NCBI GenBank assembly: GCA_022747635.1
Contig: JAKTNV010000024.1
Span: 3,286,001-3,350,000, forward strand
Direction: 5' to 3'
DNA length: 64,000 bases
DNA from: Hetaerina americana
Taxonomy: Eukaryota; Arthropoda; Insecta; Odonata; Calopterygidae
The notes beneath the pieces were generated by a model, which was not told the DNA's origin, searched no databases, and saw nothing but the letters and a program-made list of their open reading frames with translations. Made by a program: the position numbers and the translations under genes. Positions 36,181 to 49,965 of the stretch are shown one piece after another. Numbering within the stretch: position 1 is the stretch's first letter; every line of letters begins with the position of its first letter.

Positions 36181-37780
36181 GCAACAGAGAGCATTTTTCA
36201 GCGCCGAAGAATGCGTTTATTGTTATGCAAAGGACAAGGCACTTCAGCGACGGCGAGTGGTGGAATAATGCATTAATGTTTTATCTGCACCGTATTTTTC
36301 ACCTCAGGAGTTATTTTTACGCCCTATAAAAATACTATATGACTGGTATAAAGAAATAATGTGAGCCTCTCGGAGTTTTTGTGGCTCGTAAGATATTTAT
36401 ATTTTATGACTAACACTCAATGTAAATATTCACTGTGCGCTCTATCTTCTTTGGTATCGATTTATGTGACAACAGTTGAGCACTTGAGAACCATCCCGCT
36501 TTTTTGTTATCTTTATTAATTTTTAAAGTAAATTACTTGTGTCAGGCTAGAAGAGGCTCTTTCATGGTTAGTTAAGTTTTTATATCATGCGTATTGAAGC
36601 ACCATTGCCGTTAATTTTCTGAACACATTTCGAAATAGCTCTAACATAACTGAGAACCTTAAAATTCTTTTGATAAATGTATATATTTGGTATGCTTACT
36701 TTTCAGTACCTTCAATTCTTTGTCAGCTCCTTTAATCTTTACTCTTTTAAATGAAGCATTTCTGGACACAAGGTTCTCATGTGGGATATTTTATTAACTA
36801 ATTCAACGGAAAGGCCATCGTAGGCGATGTACCTTAAAATAACTACGTAAATAATTGCCAAATAATTTGAAACGGATTTTGAAACTCATCGCACCACAGG
36901 AAATTTTACGAGAGAGATACGAAGATCACATATACGAAGGAGAATTCACATATACGAGAATCCACTCATATGTGCCAAGGATAATACTTCAGACTGTTGA
37001 AAACCAATGAATCACAAAACGTTTTAGAATTACGAGACATTTCAAAGTTGCATACAGCCGATTTGGTGTATTCTTAGTTTATGGGTAGAGCCAAATTTAA
37101 AATGCTTAATGCTGTAAAAATGCGGTAACTGTTGAATATGAATGGGTTGGTATCCTTATTAATAGTTTGGTAACGAACCGTATCGGTTATATTTACTTAT
37201 GACAGAATCGTTCTTACGGGGAGAAATGATTTTAACATACAATACACTTTAAAATGTTATCCACTGATTTAAGGTATAAATTACTAAGGTATCCCTATTT
37301 TATTTAGTTATTCATATATCGCATTAAAGTAAATAAGTTGCGATTACTCATTGAGGTACTATGTGATTATTAGAGTATGAATGAACAATTGCATTCATTT
37401 GAACTCTCCTTAATGTATTTATTTGATGGAGTAACCCTATATTATTTCAGTAACATTGTATGTTTTTTTACATTGCTTGCATTTTATTCTCAATCTACTC
37501 AGTAGGAGAAGTAGTAGGAGGAGGGCAGGTCCTTGTCTTGCTTCAAGCAAGACTCCTTGCTTATCACTCTTCCTTCCTACAAATGACCGGGGGTTAGTCG
37601 CTGCAAAACTCTGTGCGCCCAGGCATTCTATAAGCAGCAGAAAATTTGTGAAAGAAAAGCCAAATGGTTAGAAGAAAATGAAAGAATTTCTGTTAGAGGC
37701 ACAGACGTGCCTTATCTTCGACACATTTCATCCCTTTCCCGTCCATTCATTAGGATGTTATTTCTTTCTCGTGGTTTTTA
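36181..37780. other. no gene seen
   Basis: AT-rich interval with a short CACATATACGA motif repeated near 36930-36960. Nothing else recognised. Confidence 0.4.
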
Positions 37781-38080
37781 AGAAGAGATGCGCCCTAGAA
37801 TGCCGAGGATGGGTGGAGGGTCGAGCGGGAAAATGGAGGGGTTCCGAGTCCTTTTACCGCCCCAATGGCTACGTGCCTGGGTTACCATCCCCTACCGTGA
37901 ACCATCCTTGCCACTCCCCTCACCCTCCAATCCCACCAGCCCCTTATGCTCAGGGGATCTTAGTCCCAATCAGTCCAAACGACGTCTCCTTCCGTCTTAA
38001 TTAATAAATTGCGTGAGCCGAGGAGAGGAGAGTAGGGAGGAGATGAGAGTGAGGGACAGAGGTAAGGGTGGTGGGTGACG
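37781..38080. repeat. mixed C/T-rich then A/G-rich island
   Basis: C/T-rich at 37890-38000 followed by A/G-rich at 38018-38070, i.e. strand bias flips within 100 bp. Overlapping ORFs in several frames are not convincing. Confidence 0.4.
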
Positions 38081-38462
38081 GGAAATACGGTCGAAATGAG
38101 GGCCCGGTGTGCCCTGTCGTTCAAGGTGGAGAAATCCGTGAAGTGCGAGTCGTCGAACCAGGGTTTGGCCAATTTCGCGATGTAGATAGATCAGTCGGGT
38201 TGCGTAAAAATGCGAATCAGTGCCTCATTTTGTTCCCTTGCGATATTCATTATTAAAATGAAATGAAAATATATGCGATCGAAGGGGATCGGGGATGATT
38301 TGAGAAGGGTTGACAAAAGAGGGGATGGCATGGTTCATGGTGGTAGCTTCGTTAAGGTAAATGATAAGCCATCCTGCGCTGATAATTTTATTTGAGGAAG
38401 GGATAAAAAACCTTTCTTGATTAAAATAATAGATTTGTTTTAATGGTAATAAGAAAGGAATG

Positions 38463-38650
38463 TTTTCAACGGTTATACGCAAAATCTGATATTTGTATGT
38501 GTAAAATAATTTATTACGTGTTTTTAGAGAGAAGATATTTTCGGTAGTAATATAAAAATATTTTCAATGATTGTACATATAATCTGGACTTTTTATATGT
38601 TAAATAATTTACTACGTTTTTCAGAGGAGAAATATTTCATTTATAATTTA
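38463..38650. repeat. diverged 98-bp tandem duplication
   Basis: Copy 1 from 38463 and copy 2 from 38561 share TTTTCAA, TAATCTG/AAATCTG, TAAATAATTTA(T/C)TACGT and AGAGAAATATTT-like blocks in the same order. Visibly diverged, so an old duplication. Confidence 0.75.
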
Positions 38651-41600
38651 GTTCACGTATTGTTCCAGTATGCCAATATCAAAAAGGGAATTCCTTCCCT
38701 GAATGAGGCATGGGTTTGCGTTTATTGCTCAATTATATGAATAAAGATCCACCTTGGGTTTATTATGTGTGTAACCTCTGTAAATTCGAATCTTGGGTAG
38801 CATGGTAACTAAAGATAGATTGTTAGGGCTACACCGACTACCAAAATTCGTACTCAAGGCGAATAAAAAGTAATCGTCAAACAGAGTACTAGGTAGTAGT
38901 ATATTTTTCAGAACCAAATTTTCAATTGAATTAAAACATCATCGAGAAAGTGTCAATTAAGTCTCATAGATGGGTTCCATTAATATTGGGCCCTCTTAAT
39001 CTCCCATGCTCTATTCTGGTCCATCGTGACATACTAATAATATCAAGTAATTCTGTTCAAGTGATTTAGACTGAAAAAGAGCCATTTTTGTTAATAGAGT
39101 GCTTGTTTTCTCTACCATTTGATTGCATGATTTGTTGGTGTTTGCCAAAGAGGCGTCGTGCCATGAAATGATGCCGTCAATTTACGTCGTCGTCGCTCTT
39201 TTTTCAAAATATTGATTGAGTCTAGTTATGCTTTCACTTCTTTACAAAAACAAATAGAAATATCGCTCCGAAGTCAATTGAGTTTTTTTCCAGAGGCATA
39301 GATGTTTCAGTTCACATAGGAAGAATAATCAATGAGCGTCAAGCGTAAAATTACCTCCCAGCAAAGCTAGAAAAACCGCAAGCAGATACGTATATTTTTT
39401 TATACAGAAAGAACTGAGGAGGATTAATAATTTCTTGGTGAAATGTTTCCGATCGTTTCAGTTGAATGCATTTCTGGAGCTAAATAGCACCATCGGAGAA
39501 AAGGTGTATCGCCTGCTTCACAATTTCAAAACGAGTGACCGTTGCTTGATTCTAGTAATCAACTTAGGAAGGTGCTCGGTAATGGAATTTAATCTCAGTG
39601 GCACCACATAAATATTTTTCCATTGAAATATTTATTTTCCATGCAAAAATTGGCATGAGGAGGGGAGAGTTAGGAGGTATTGACAAGTTATTGCACAAAT
39701 GGCTAGTTCTATGCTGGTATTTAAACTATAACACACTGACTTCATAATACCACAGGTTACTAGGATTGAAGCCCATTAAAACACACTGATTCCAAATTGA
39801 GATTTGGCAATATATTGTAGAATTGGACTCTCCAAAAGCCCAGCTTTGCAGTAGACAAGACAAAGATCAACTTTTGTTCAGTACGGTTCTCAAGTTTTTG
39901 AATTGAGTACCCAACATTTAGAGTATCATTCGAAGGTTTGGAAAGTATTACAGTAGCTGTGAAGCTGTACAGAACTGGGGTTAATGTAGCTAGCTTGAAT
40001 GACATTTGGCTGGTTTGGAAAAAGTTAAACGGGCGTTTCAGGAATAGAATGCATGGACAGTCTATGGCCCAAGAAGGGTAGATGAGTAGGCGGAAATTTG
40101 TAGTTCCTCCTTCCCTCCGCATGAGAAGAAATCGAAGACCTTGGGATATACATATTTCCCAGGTTGGATGAAAATTAGCATCAAGGGTTTGCTAGGGTTT
40201 TCATTCGCTCCCTACCCTGAGCCAACGAACCTTTTTCTCCTTGCAGATATTCTCTCCTCCTAACCGCTGCCATTGCTTGAAATTTGACTCTTAATTTTTT
40301 CTTACCCTCCCCTTATTGTGTGTAGGAAGTTGAGTGTTGAGATAATGACTTTCGAAGATAGTCATCGGAATCTTATTTTCCTTCTTTCTTGATTACAAGC
40401 GCATGGTTCACTTTCAGTTTTGGGATCAATTTTTATCATCTGCAACTGGAATGAGATATATCTTCTCAGCAATTGCGTTCACAGTATTATCTTGTTCTTA
40501 TGATCGTAATATTCTACTTTAAAAACATTTTAATGCTTATATATGGGATTTGTTTGGAATTTCCTGCATAGACCAATTAAATATCAAAATATACTAATAT
40601 AAATTATTACCTATGCCTCTGTAAGGAATTGTAAACTGTATATTCAGTTAATTTAATTTGAGAATTCATGTATTTTCTTTCATATTTGTTAGCTCGTATA
40701 GAAAATATCTAAGTAAGGCTCGTGAAACCTGCTTATTGATGTATGAAGTTCTCTGGAAAAATAGCTCAGCTATAAAGGATTTTGTCAACATGAAAACTTA
40801 TGTCAAAAGCTGTTTTAATAATTTCATTGATCAGAAAATTTCAGTTACACGCTTATCTGAAAATGGTTTATTTTTCATTAAGACGGGTTTAATATACATT
40901 TAGAACATTATTTCTTCCCCGGAAATAAGACAAAAAGTTTTCCCGAAAATGATGAATTTGAGGTCAACTTTTTTGTTAAGGTGTATTTACTATTTTTTTA
41001 TTTATAAATTACTGGAATTCTGAAAGAAATCGACATCTTTTCTCAACTAAAATAAATTTTTTCATATTTTAAACTAATTTTGAAGCGTTTTTGTTACACA
41101 AGATCATTGAACAATAGGTCTGAACCATCAAGGTTCATATGGTAGTATAAAGGGTTGATCCTAATAGTTTTATTTCAAATAGTCGTCGGTGTTTGCATAA
41201 GACCCAGTCAATGTGATCACTTTGACTATGAGTTACAACTAAAATATTTAAAAAAAGTAGGAAAATTTTTTAACATTTTCCCATTTACTATTTGACAACC
41301 TGTGCACCATGTCGTATCTAGACCGGCGTTCAGCATATTTTCAGGGTTAATGATGTTAAAAAATATTCACGCCCATATGCACACTATAATAAACACTCGA
41401 TATGCAGTTTAGTTCATTTTGGTCTCAAACGCTCATTAAATGCAATATTTAAATAAATAAATGTTGCATCATCGACTTTCACCACTATGGATCTCGTCCG
41501 GTATTTCCGCTGTCGGTAAGACGGGGCAACACGGTGAATATACTGTATATTTAATTGAATGCAATATATAACTAGGGAACGTATTTTTTGTTTTGATATT

Positions 41601-42550
41601 AGAAAGTAATCTGGACACTCATTATTCTAGTTAAGGGCAAATTTGGAATAAAAGTAAGTTGCAATTAACATTTTTTTTGGGCTGACCTCTATATTTCCTC
41701 TTAGAAACTTTTGTTTTAAAACATTTTGCCAAATAACATTGATTTCTCGTTTTCCTCTCTTTTTCATAAATTAAATCTATAATTAATATCTGAAGAATAA
41801 ATGCCTTCATGAATAGAGGTTGGAGATAATTTGTGTGAATTTAACAGGCACACCACGTGCTGTGATAGAGACTCCATTTTCTCCCGTATAAGGTTATTTC
41901 TAATTGACGTAATAAGAGGTTATGACTATTCTAGAAACCCGAACTAGAGAGTCGCCATTGTTTTCACATTGCGGAAGAAAAACTTATCGCTGCTACCTAC
42001 ATACTTTGTAACGATCACGAAAATTCATTCGAAAAGAAATGCTAACATTTGAAACCTGGAATAGGAACTGTAGCCTAAAAGGTGGCAAAGTATGTTTATT
42101 AAAATCCCTATGGCAAAATATTTCAATTGGAACAAATGCTGCAGAAGAGAGTGCTCCATCGTTGTTGTTTTGGTTAAGAATTACTGGTTTTAAGTTTAAA
42201 TGTTCTAATGTCTATTGAAGCCCCAACTGGATACCATAGAGATATCAACACACTCTCTCCCATTCAACCAGCTATCCAAGTCTGTGGCTTGCATAAAAAA
42301 AATACCTTGAGCTGTGTCGTCCAATAGCCTATGGATCAATTACAATACGGTACACTGATACTATTGCTCAGGACTTGAGGAGCGACGATCCATTGTCTTG
42401 GTGAATCTTGAATACGATAGATATTGATACGGCTAGTTTCTCCTCACTAAACCGATTTGGAGTTTTTTCAACTGCTAATTAGAGAGTTCACCATCCCTAA
42501 TTAAACCTGGTTCCTCGTTCTCGGTGTAGGGTATTATTGTTTTGTGTTTT
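38651..42550. other. no gene seen
   Basis: Nearly 4 kb of AT-rich DNA with only short motif-free ORFs. Confidence 0.4.
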
Positions 42551-42631
42551 ATGACGTACATTTAATCCATTCCTGCACCCCTGCTACACACCTCTTTGGT
42601 GGATCACGGGGTGTTTATGTCGATGTCGATT
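42551..42631 (+). mobile_element. possible LINE 3' tail
   Basis: Contains CACCCCTGCTACACACCTCT, then GGTGGATCACGGGGTG, then a GATGTCGAT repeat, resembling the CACCC...GGTGGCTT...GGGTA order of the other LINE tails. More diverged, or from a related family. Confidence 0.4.
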
Positions 42632-45600
42632 CCTAATTTTGAAGGTTGTTGTGGGTGTTGTCCGTGCTGGTTTTGACAAAGGATTCACTGAATTTTCCAT
42701 GCCGCACTATCAAATTTATTCCAGCCACATAGGCAAGCTCAGATCCACCCTCATTTTTTCCATTGATTTTATGTACCTTCCTCTTCTTCATACGATCACT
42801 TATGTTTGAGAATGATTCTATTGGAGGGCTACGATCACGTGCACCGTTATCTGAACTTGGAGTTAAGGAAACCTAGTCTTACTTTTTTGTCAAGCCACTG
42901 TGCGTTGGTGGTGAAGAAAACATCTTACTTCCGTGACACCACAAGGACACATGTCCGCTAGTGAAAAATGAATTGACTCATAATTCTTCTTGCCTGCATG
43001 AAATGGATTGGTGAACTTATTTTCTTCAGTTTTCGGATAACATGATGGTGACCTACCGATTAATTTTTGTTCATTCTGAATGTTTCGTTAGCATTTCAGC
43101 AAGCTCACTCTGGATCAATGACCATCTTTGATGCTACTTACGTGAAAATAATGTGACAAACCTATTAAGTATATTCATCAAAGTTGCCTTACTCCGATAT
43201 TTTTCTACAGAATTACTCTTTCATTTACCGTCACAGAAATATGTTGGTTTCTAAGCCTGAATATTCTGTCTACTACCTTCACATCAAATACGATACTAGA
43301 GCACCGATAAAATAATATGTGCGTCTAAAATAGAGTGCCGTGACAAGCTTTTTGCAGGTAAGTGTTACGTGCTATGAAATATTGATTGAGAATTACATGA
43401 AAGAATAATAATGCCAATTTAAAGTCTTAGGTAGAGGTTTTATCGATCAGACTCACTACGAGAAACGACCTAATAGTCATAATGGTTCATCAGATGTTTA
43501 CAAATCCACAATTCATTTGTTTTCATCTTTCAACCTTCAGCTCAGTTCTTCCGCCGGAAGTGCCTACTCTGCAACGGCTGTCTGTTAGGGTGAGATTGGT
43601 GCGAACACTCTGATCTTTTGTTGAGAGAGGAAGCTCGGGTAAAATCATCATCTCTCCTCAAATTGACGTTCTGAGTGAGCTTACCCTTTCTGATGCTTCC
43701 GGCAGAGTGGCGCGCCGATCGGAGACAAACGGAAGTGAGGCTATGTCAACGATGAGTGGACTGCGGCAGCCATTTGGTTATTGAGCAAAAGGGGCGTCTC
43801 CCTCGTTTAACAAATTTGTTTCTCTTGTACGGTGACTTGCAGGGTGTATAAGAGTCAGATTCGTTGTGGTTGGATGCTGTGAAGTGGCGGTCTGTCTAAG
43901 TATTATACGAGGGAAGGGTGAGAGTTGGTATTAGTTAGCGGAACTTTTAAGGATGATCGAAGTAAAAGGCATGGAAAGGAAGATAAAAATTAGTGAGTCG
44001 AGGCGGAGGGCTCAAAAGTGACTATTTGTGAGATGAAGACTTGCCATGATTCATTTCCTGAGGCAGTGAAGATATAAGTGACGGCGACAGGGCGAAAATG
44101 AACGTAAGAAAAACGAGGCAAAACTGTCGGATTTGAATCTTCCGATGAAAACGATGACTTGCAGCTTTGGGGCAATTCAGAAAGGGCAAGGGGCAGTTCC
44201 AGTGACCAGGAAAATGTTGGACGAGCTTTTTGAGCCAGAACAAGAGCCACAACTTAAGTCGGTTTCCATTTCAGCCTTGCGTTCAAGTATTCTCTAATAC
44301 TCACTTATGAAATAGTAACCAACATATGCTTAAACACTTTTCCTAAGGATAATATAATACGCTGTTCATATTGTTTTATTTACTCTACTAAATGAAAAAT
44401 TCACTCTACCTTAAAATGTCAGCTAACTGATTAGTAACGTCATTGTAATTGTTTACCTTCTAACTGGCTGGGTATAATGTTCGGTTGAAATAAATTTTTC
44501 ACTAGAATTTGGAAACTCTTCACAATCAAGGCACAAGATCGTGCCATGGAAGTACATGATGATTCAGCGAAATTTTATCTTAATTAAATTTTATTTCATG
44601 ATTCATTCAACTTCCCTGGAATCCATAGACTGACTGACTACAACCTTTATTCTTTCTGTGCCCTTCCCATTTGGCCTTCCCTCCTGGATTCCTATTGTAT
44701 CCCTAACAAATTCATTGTTTCTCATTACTGCTCAATCCATTTCATTCTCCATTCCTTATGGTGCTCTATGGAATATTTCCTCTGCTATTATCCAGTATAA
44801 TTGCTCCTTTTACTTTTTAATTTGGTATTTAACTACTGTCTGCATAGACTTATTCGAAGTTCTGCATTAGTTTCAGATCTTCATCGCCCTTTTTTGTTTG
44901 TGGCTTTGTTTGTTCAGTGGAGAGTCTATTGCAATTTTAGCAATGTTTATTTGTTTGCACCATATCCTCTTTAGCAATGCAACTGCGTCTTCTTCGTGAA
45001 AGCATTCTTAAATTGAGTTGCTCTGCGCGTGATGCTCAATTTTCTTCCGTATTCTCCTTTGTATTTTTCGAAATAGGTAAGACACTTCAGTTCTCGTTCA
45101 TAATTTCCATCCTCGTATCGTAACGCCTACTTTCATCTTCTGTCTTCCGTGTACTTACTATTTATTTAATAAACATAATTTTCTACCTATGAAGTACTTA
45201 ATTCCGTTCTAGGGTGTCGTCCATGTCTAGGTCTGTTCACTGTTCAGTCTAGGATAGGTTCTATTTGGGTATTTTCCATGTCCATTATAAATTCGATGTT
45301 ATTTACTAGGGGTAATCATATGAAAACCGAACATTCGCCATAATAAACAGTCCGTTAAAAGCTAGAAGCTAGCTTTTTATGTAGCGATACCGCCATCGAT
45401 GTGGTAGGATAACTGAATAGTGCCAACTCACTGGTGCACGCAGTTGTTGGGTTATGTCCTTGTTGGTGCGCGGACTGGTTGGTGCAGCTGGTGTTCGGTT
45501 ATCATTTGAATGCCCTTCATACATGAGCAAATGGTGCATATTCATTTATTTCATTTGACCTGTCCTCCGTTGAATGACATTTCTTGTGCAAAATGTTTTT

Positions 45601-46090
45601 CTTTCTTCAAAATGTATGCTGAAAAATCGTGATCGAGGTTCCATATTTGTTCAAATTATTTACTTAAGGTTATATTTTTTTACACCTTTAATTCGCAGAG
45701 TCACAATCTGGCCATCATTAATTGAATAGATTATTCTCACTTCACCGTAATTAAATCAAAATATTTTCAGTAAGTTCACAATTTCATTCCTTTCAGTGTT
45801 TTACAGACCTTCTCCAAGTCAACATATTTCACTTAAAATGATTTCCTGGCAAATGTCATTACATATTATTCATTGGAAAAGTTATGTTATTAGTATTCTT
45901 TCGATAGTTAGTCTAAATATTTCTCAGCAGGACTTCGGGTGACGCGTTAGAATTCTGGACACAAGTGACATTTGGTTAACCGATTTCTCGTGAGTTTTTG
46001 CTCCTTTCTCGAAGCCCTTCTACTTCCGCTTTCCTAGGTGATCACGATTAGCTTTTTCAAATTGTTCATTTTATTTTTATTTTCAAACAC
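42632..46090. other. no gene supported
   Basis: Mostly AT-rich. The segment 43540-44260 is less AT-rich and carries open frames on both strands (minus 43990-44250, 86 aa; a plus frame at about 44083-44290), but no domain is recognisable. Confidence 0.35.
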
Positions 46091-47715
46091 CGTCGTCCTT
46101 CAACGACCTTCAGCCGGCGATCCTGTTGGAAGCCCCTTAACCGTTCTGATGTTCACTGCATGTCTGAGGCCGCCAGGTGTGTAGCGTATCATCACCTTAT
46201 TCAAAGCACAGGTACAGATATAATTATTGGGACAGAAAGCTGGTCATCCACTAACATTGCCGACGGTGAAATTTTCCCAAAATCCTTTTCCATTTACAAA
46301 AATTACAGAACAAATAGAATTTGGAGCGGCGTCTTTATTGCAGTTAAAAATTCTTGCGCTCACAGGGTGATTCCTAGTAATAATTTGGAAAACGTTTGGT
46401 GCTCAATTAAAAGTCCTCAATCCAAAAGAATTAATGTAAAACGGGGGTAAAAGCAAAGATATCAGCTAATCGCTATTGAACTCTTTTAAGTTGAAATCCT
46501 TGTGTCAACTTATCGTTTCACCCACTAGGGGATGGTATTATTCTTCATTTTTTAGCAACAAATATTCCCGGAAACGTCTTAACAACATTAACTATCAAAG
46601 AAATCAGTGAACACAGGGGCGTAAATCCTAAGTTTTCGCTTCTTGGGGCCCGAAATAGGCAGCCTAAAAGGAAAATTTAATTGTTTAAAGAAGGGGTATA
46701 CAATGTCCTCTAGTGCGTGCTACAGAATCAATTTGCAAGTTTTAGGAAATATAGTCAACACCAAAATACTGAGGATACGTGGGATCACTTCCATGAGATA
46801 ACGCGCTCAGCAGTCAACAAGTTCATTTCCCCAGTAACTTTATAGAAGATAATACGGAACCTAGATGGTACAACGCGGATGCTAGAAAAGCATTGCGATG
46901 TCAAAGGCTATGTCACTCGAAGATTAAAAATATTGGTGATGATATTTCTAGCGACAAAAGAATGAGATCACAGGATTACAAGGTATCTAGGGCGAATGCC
47001 AAGAATGCATTTCGGAAAGCATTGAGCGAATTCAAAAGGACAAGGTTAGCAGAAAATTTGCAAGAGAATCCATAAGCATTTTGTTCATATTCAGGGAAGT
47101 TAAGGGAAATAAGTCAAGGCGTTACCTTCACTCACAACCTCTCCTGGGTGAAACACATATAGGGAATATGTGGACAAGGTTAAAAGCAATTTGGATATAT
47201 TAGTACTCGATTAAGGTGATGAAAAGGCCAAAGAGAAATTTTATCTTTCGCTGGTTAGGTCTCATGAAGAAAATGTTAGTAGAATAGGGGATCCTGACGA
47301 ATTTGAATTGATTGCCGAATTGGTTCGCGTGCAGCGTAGAGGAGCTGGATTTGTAAAATTTTGTTATGATAAATTTAGTCGTGTATCCAAAATATAAGAG
47401 GAGCTAGGGTAGGAATCACTCACGGAGCAAAGGTTAAATTACAGATTGAAGCCCTTGCATAAATTGGAAGGAAGTCTCTTTAGCAGTGATGTTGAAAATG
47501 TAACATTGCCCCCATCGTACTACGGTTGGAGAGATCATGTCAGTAACATTAGAGAGATAAAATGTAAAATAGATTGATTTAAGATTTGATTTTTTCCACG
47601 AAAAATAAGGGATCAGAATGACATTATTCAACCGTGGAAGGGGTCATATTCGGGTCAAAATAAGTCGTGTGTATTCACCCTCTAGCGGTGGCTTACAGGC
47701 TACTAAAATATCTAC
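46091..47715 (+). mobile_element. gutted LINE: endonuclease fragment plus ORF2 C-terminus
   Basis: Remnant of a non-LTR retrotransposon whose single long ORF normally encodes endonuclease and reverse transcriptase. An AP-endonuclease fragment is readable at about 46160-46440: TGTDIIIGTESWSS, AEIFP-like GEIFPKSFSIYKNY and SGVFIAVKNS. The EN-RT linker follows in broken frames, with WYNADARKALRCQR near 46870. The RT catalytic core is absent. From about 47124 the C-terminal part resumes: GVTFTHNLSWVKHI, then YLSLVRSHEENVSRI, GDPDEFELIAELVRVQRR and FFPRKIRDQND near 47590-47620. It ends in the conserved 3' tail at 47665-47715. Style is CR1/L2-like; the clade is inferred. Confidence 0.8.
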
Positions 47716-48370
47716 CTATTTAAAGACGTGTACCTGGGAGTGTTAGGTCAGCCATAAAAATATAAAAAAAGAAGACTGAAAAGGGGAGGTATGCATATTT
47801 ATCTACATTTCACACTTTGGTTCTTCCGCCCATCTTTCTAGATCCAAGGATACTCATAGTAATATTTTTTCTTGACAAAATATATGTCGGAACCAATGCA
47901 ATACATATTTGGCTTTCGATTAGTTACTGTAGTTAAGAGAAAAGGAACAGTCTTCAGGGATTTTCAAGCCCAATTTATGGCCAAGTCATCAGTCAGCGTC
48001 TTAAAGTATTCCCATTTTGAAAGTTCAGTACCAATTGTTAGTGAAAAAAAGTATAACTTGGCTCACTTACTTCATTACCTTTCTCTGTTATTCCAAAATC
48101 GAAAAATTAGGCCTCATTGCGAAAAAGAATTTGTGCTAGAAATGAGTCGCCAGTAATGACTTTCAAAGTTCTTGAAGTAGTCACATTAATAGTGAAGCAC
48201 TTAAATGGTTTGGCTGCCTTCATATTTTTTTCAAATCCACGAGTCTGCATTTAACTGAGGCCCTCTTTTTCTTTGCTCCTTACACTTCTCCGGATTCGGA
48301 GTTACTAACGATATTCCCCTCCCCGGGCCCCACGGCCATTAGTCATAGTGAATATTTATCTGGATTTCGG
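47716..48370. other. no gene seen
   Basis: Includes ORF 47872-48156 (plus, 94 aa) without any recognisable motif. Confidence 0.35.
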
Positions 48371-48730
48371 GATGAAAGGAGTGTGTAAGATCGTAGCTCC
48401 GCAGTGGGGTAATAGACGGGGGAAGGGGGTGAATTGTTGAGGATTGGGGTGTTTCCGAGTCGTGATTGAGAGGAGACGAGGGATGTGGAGGGAAAAAGGG
48501 GGCTAGGAGTTCAATCTGGGAGGGATGTGAGCCGGTGGGAGGTGAGTGGGGAGAGGGTTTACGAGAGTAAAAAAAGAGGAATTTAGGAACTGCTTTATGG
48601 GGAGAAAGAGTGGATAGTGACAGACTTAGTAGTAGTGTCACACTCGCTCCGTCGGGGGACGGGAAATGAAAGCAGTTTACGGGATCGTCTCATCTCCGAT
48701 AAGGGATTGCGTTTAAAAGGGCGGAAACAG
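48371..48730. repeat. purine-rich (A/G) island
   Basis: G/A-rich on plus (GGGGGAAGGGGG, GAGGAGACGAGGG); the minus-strand ORF 48339-48641 is Ser/Pro/His-rich and a composition artefact. Confidence 0.55.
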
Positions 48731-49960
48731 AAGGGGTGGGCAACATAAGGGAACTTTCATGTGAAGACCGAGGAAGTTACTTCTTCATGATCTCGAGAAA
48801 CACACATGCAGTGAATTCATCGAAGATAATGGTGGAAACCCCGCATCCTAGTTCAATAAGCTCTAGATGTAATGATCTGATTATTCATACAATGCAGAAG
48901 TACTTTACTGTGTATTGCACAGAATTGTCAACATCATTTTTTTCCCCTTTCTTTTGGACGTACTCTTATCTAGATCTAAAGAAGAATGCATTGGCTTCGG
49001 TAGTGAGCGACACGATATAATAATGATGTGGAATATGCGGTGTTGTTTTTCATATCTATTATAAACGCATTTAATGTTCTCAAAGAGGAAATAGTTTGAG
49101 GATATTATATGGATTGAGCCAAATGTTTTCTCGATGTCATTGACTCCAAATTGATAGTTCGTTTAAAGAAACCAATGGTGACTTAAATTTCTAGGTATTT
49201 TGCCGATTATCCCGCAAGATTCATTATAACACCCTTTTTCACTTTAAATTCAATTCTCTTAAAATCTCAGTTTAATCTGATATGATTCGATTGAGGTATT
49301 AAAACCCATTTAGATGTCTTTGAGTTGTTCTTAGTTTTAACCACTCATCTGGGTATTTGATTTTTCCATGTCCATCCCGTGGTGGACATTTAAATTTACA
49401 CTTAGCCCAAATTTTTATTTTTATGATAGGATGATTGAAAAGTAACATTTCATTATTTTTATTCAGTATTAAACAAATATTTTGAGTAGTCGTTTTAAAT
49501 TATGAAAACTTGTGGTTTAAAAATTTATATTATCGATAAACCGTGATTATTTAACAAATTTACTAAGGATTATAATTAAATAATTCTTACAAGTAATAAA
49601 AACATTGGCGTAGAATGAATGCTATTTATGATTTATGGTTTAATCAGTGGTAACAGAATGTTTCGACTAATGGGCAACATGCAAATTACAATGTCACACA
49701 TTTTGTAAAATTAAGGGGCAAAACAGGCAACCACACATTGCAAATATTTTTTTTACTCATTACTCTTCCTTCCTTCAAATTTTTTTTAAATGATTACAAT
49801 TCTTCATATCTACGCAAAAACACTTCACTTTTTATACAGCCATCAATTAAAAATATAAAAACAACAGGACAAAATAACATTGTTTGAAGCAAACACGAAG
49901 AGAAATGAAATTCTAAAAAAGTTGTATAGTAAATCATGACCATTATTTTAAATTTGCTGT
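48731..49960. other. no gene seen
   Basis: AT-rich interval with no supported feature. Confidence 0.4.
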
Positions 49961-49965
49961 ACATC

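Noticed and set aside
43990..44260. Overlapping ORFs on both strands in a less AT-rich segment, with an acidic stretch on plus that recalled piggyBac N-termini
   Set aside because: No catalytic motif follows and no inverted ends were seen; the resemblance is only compositional.
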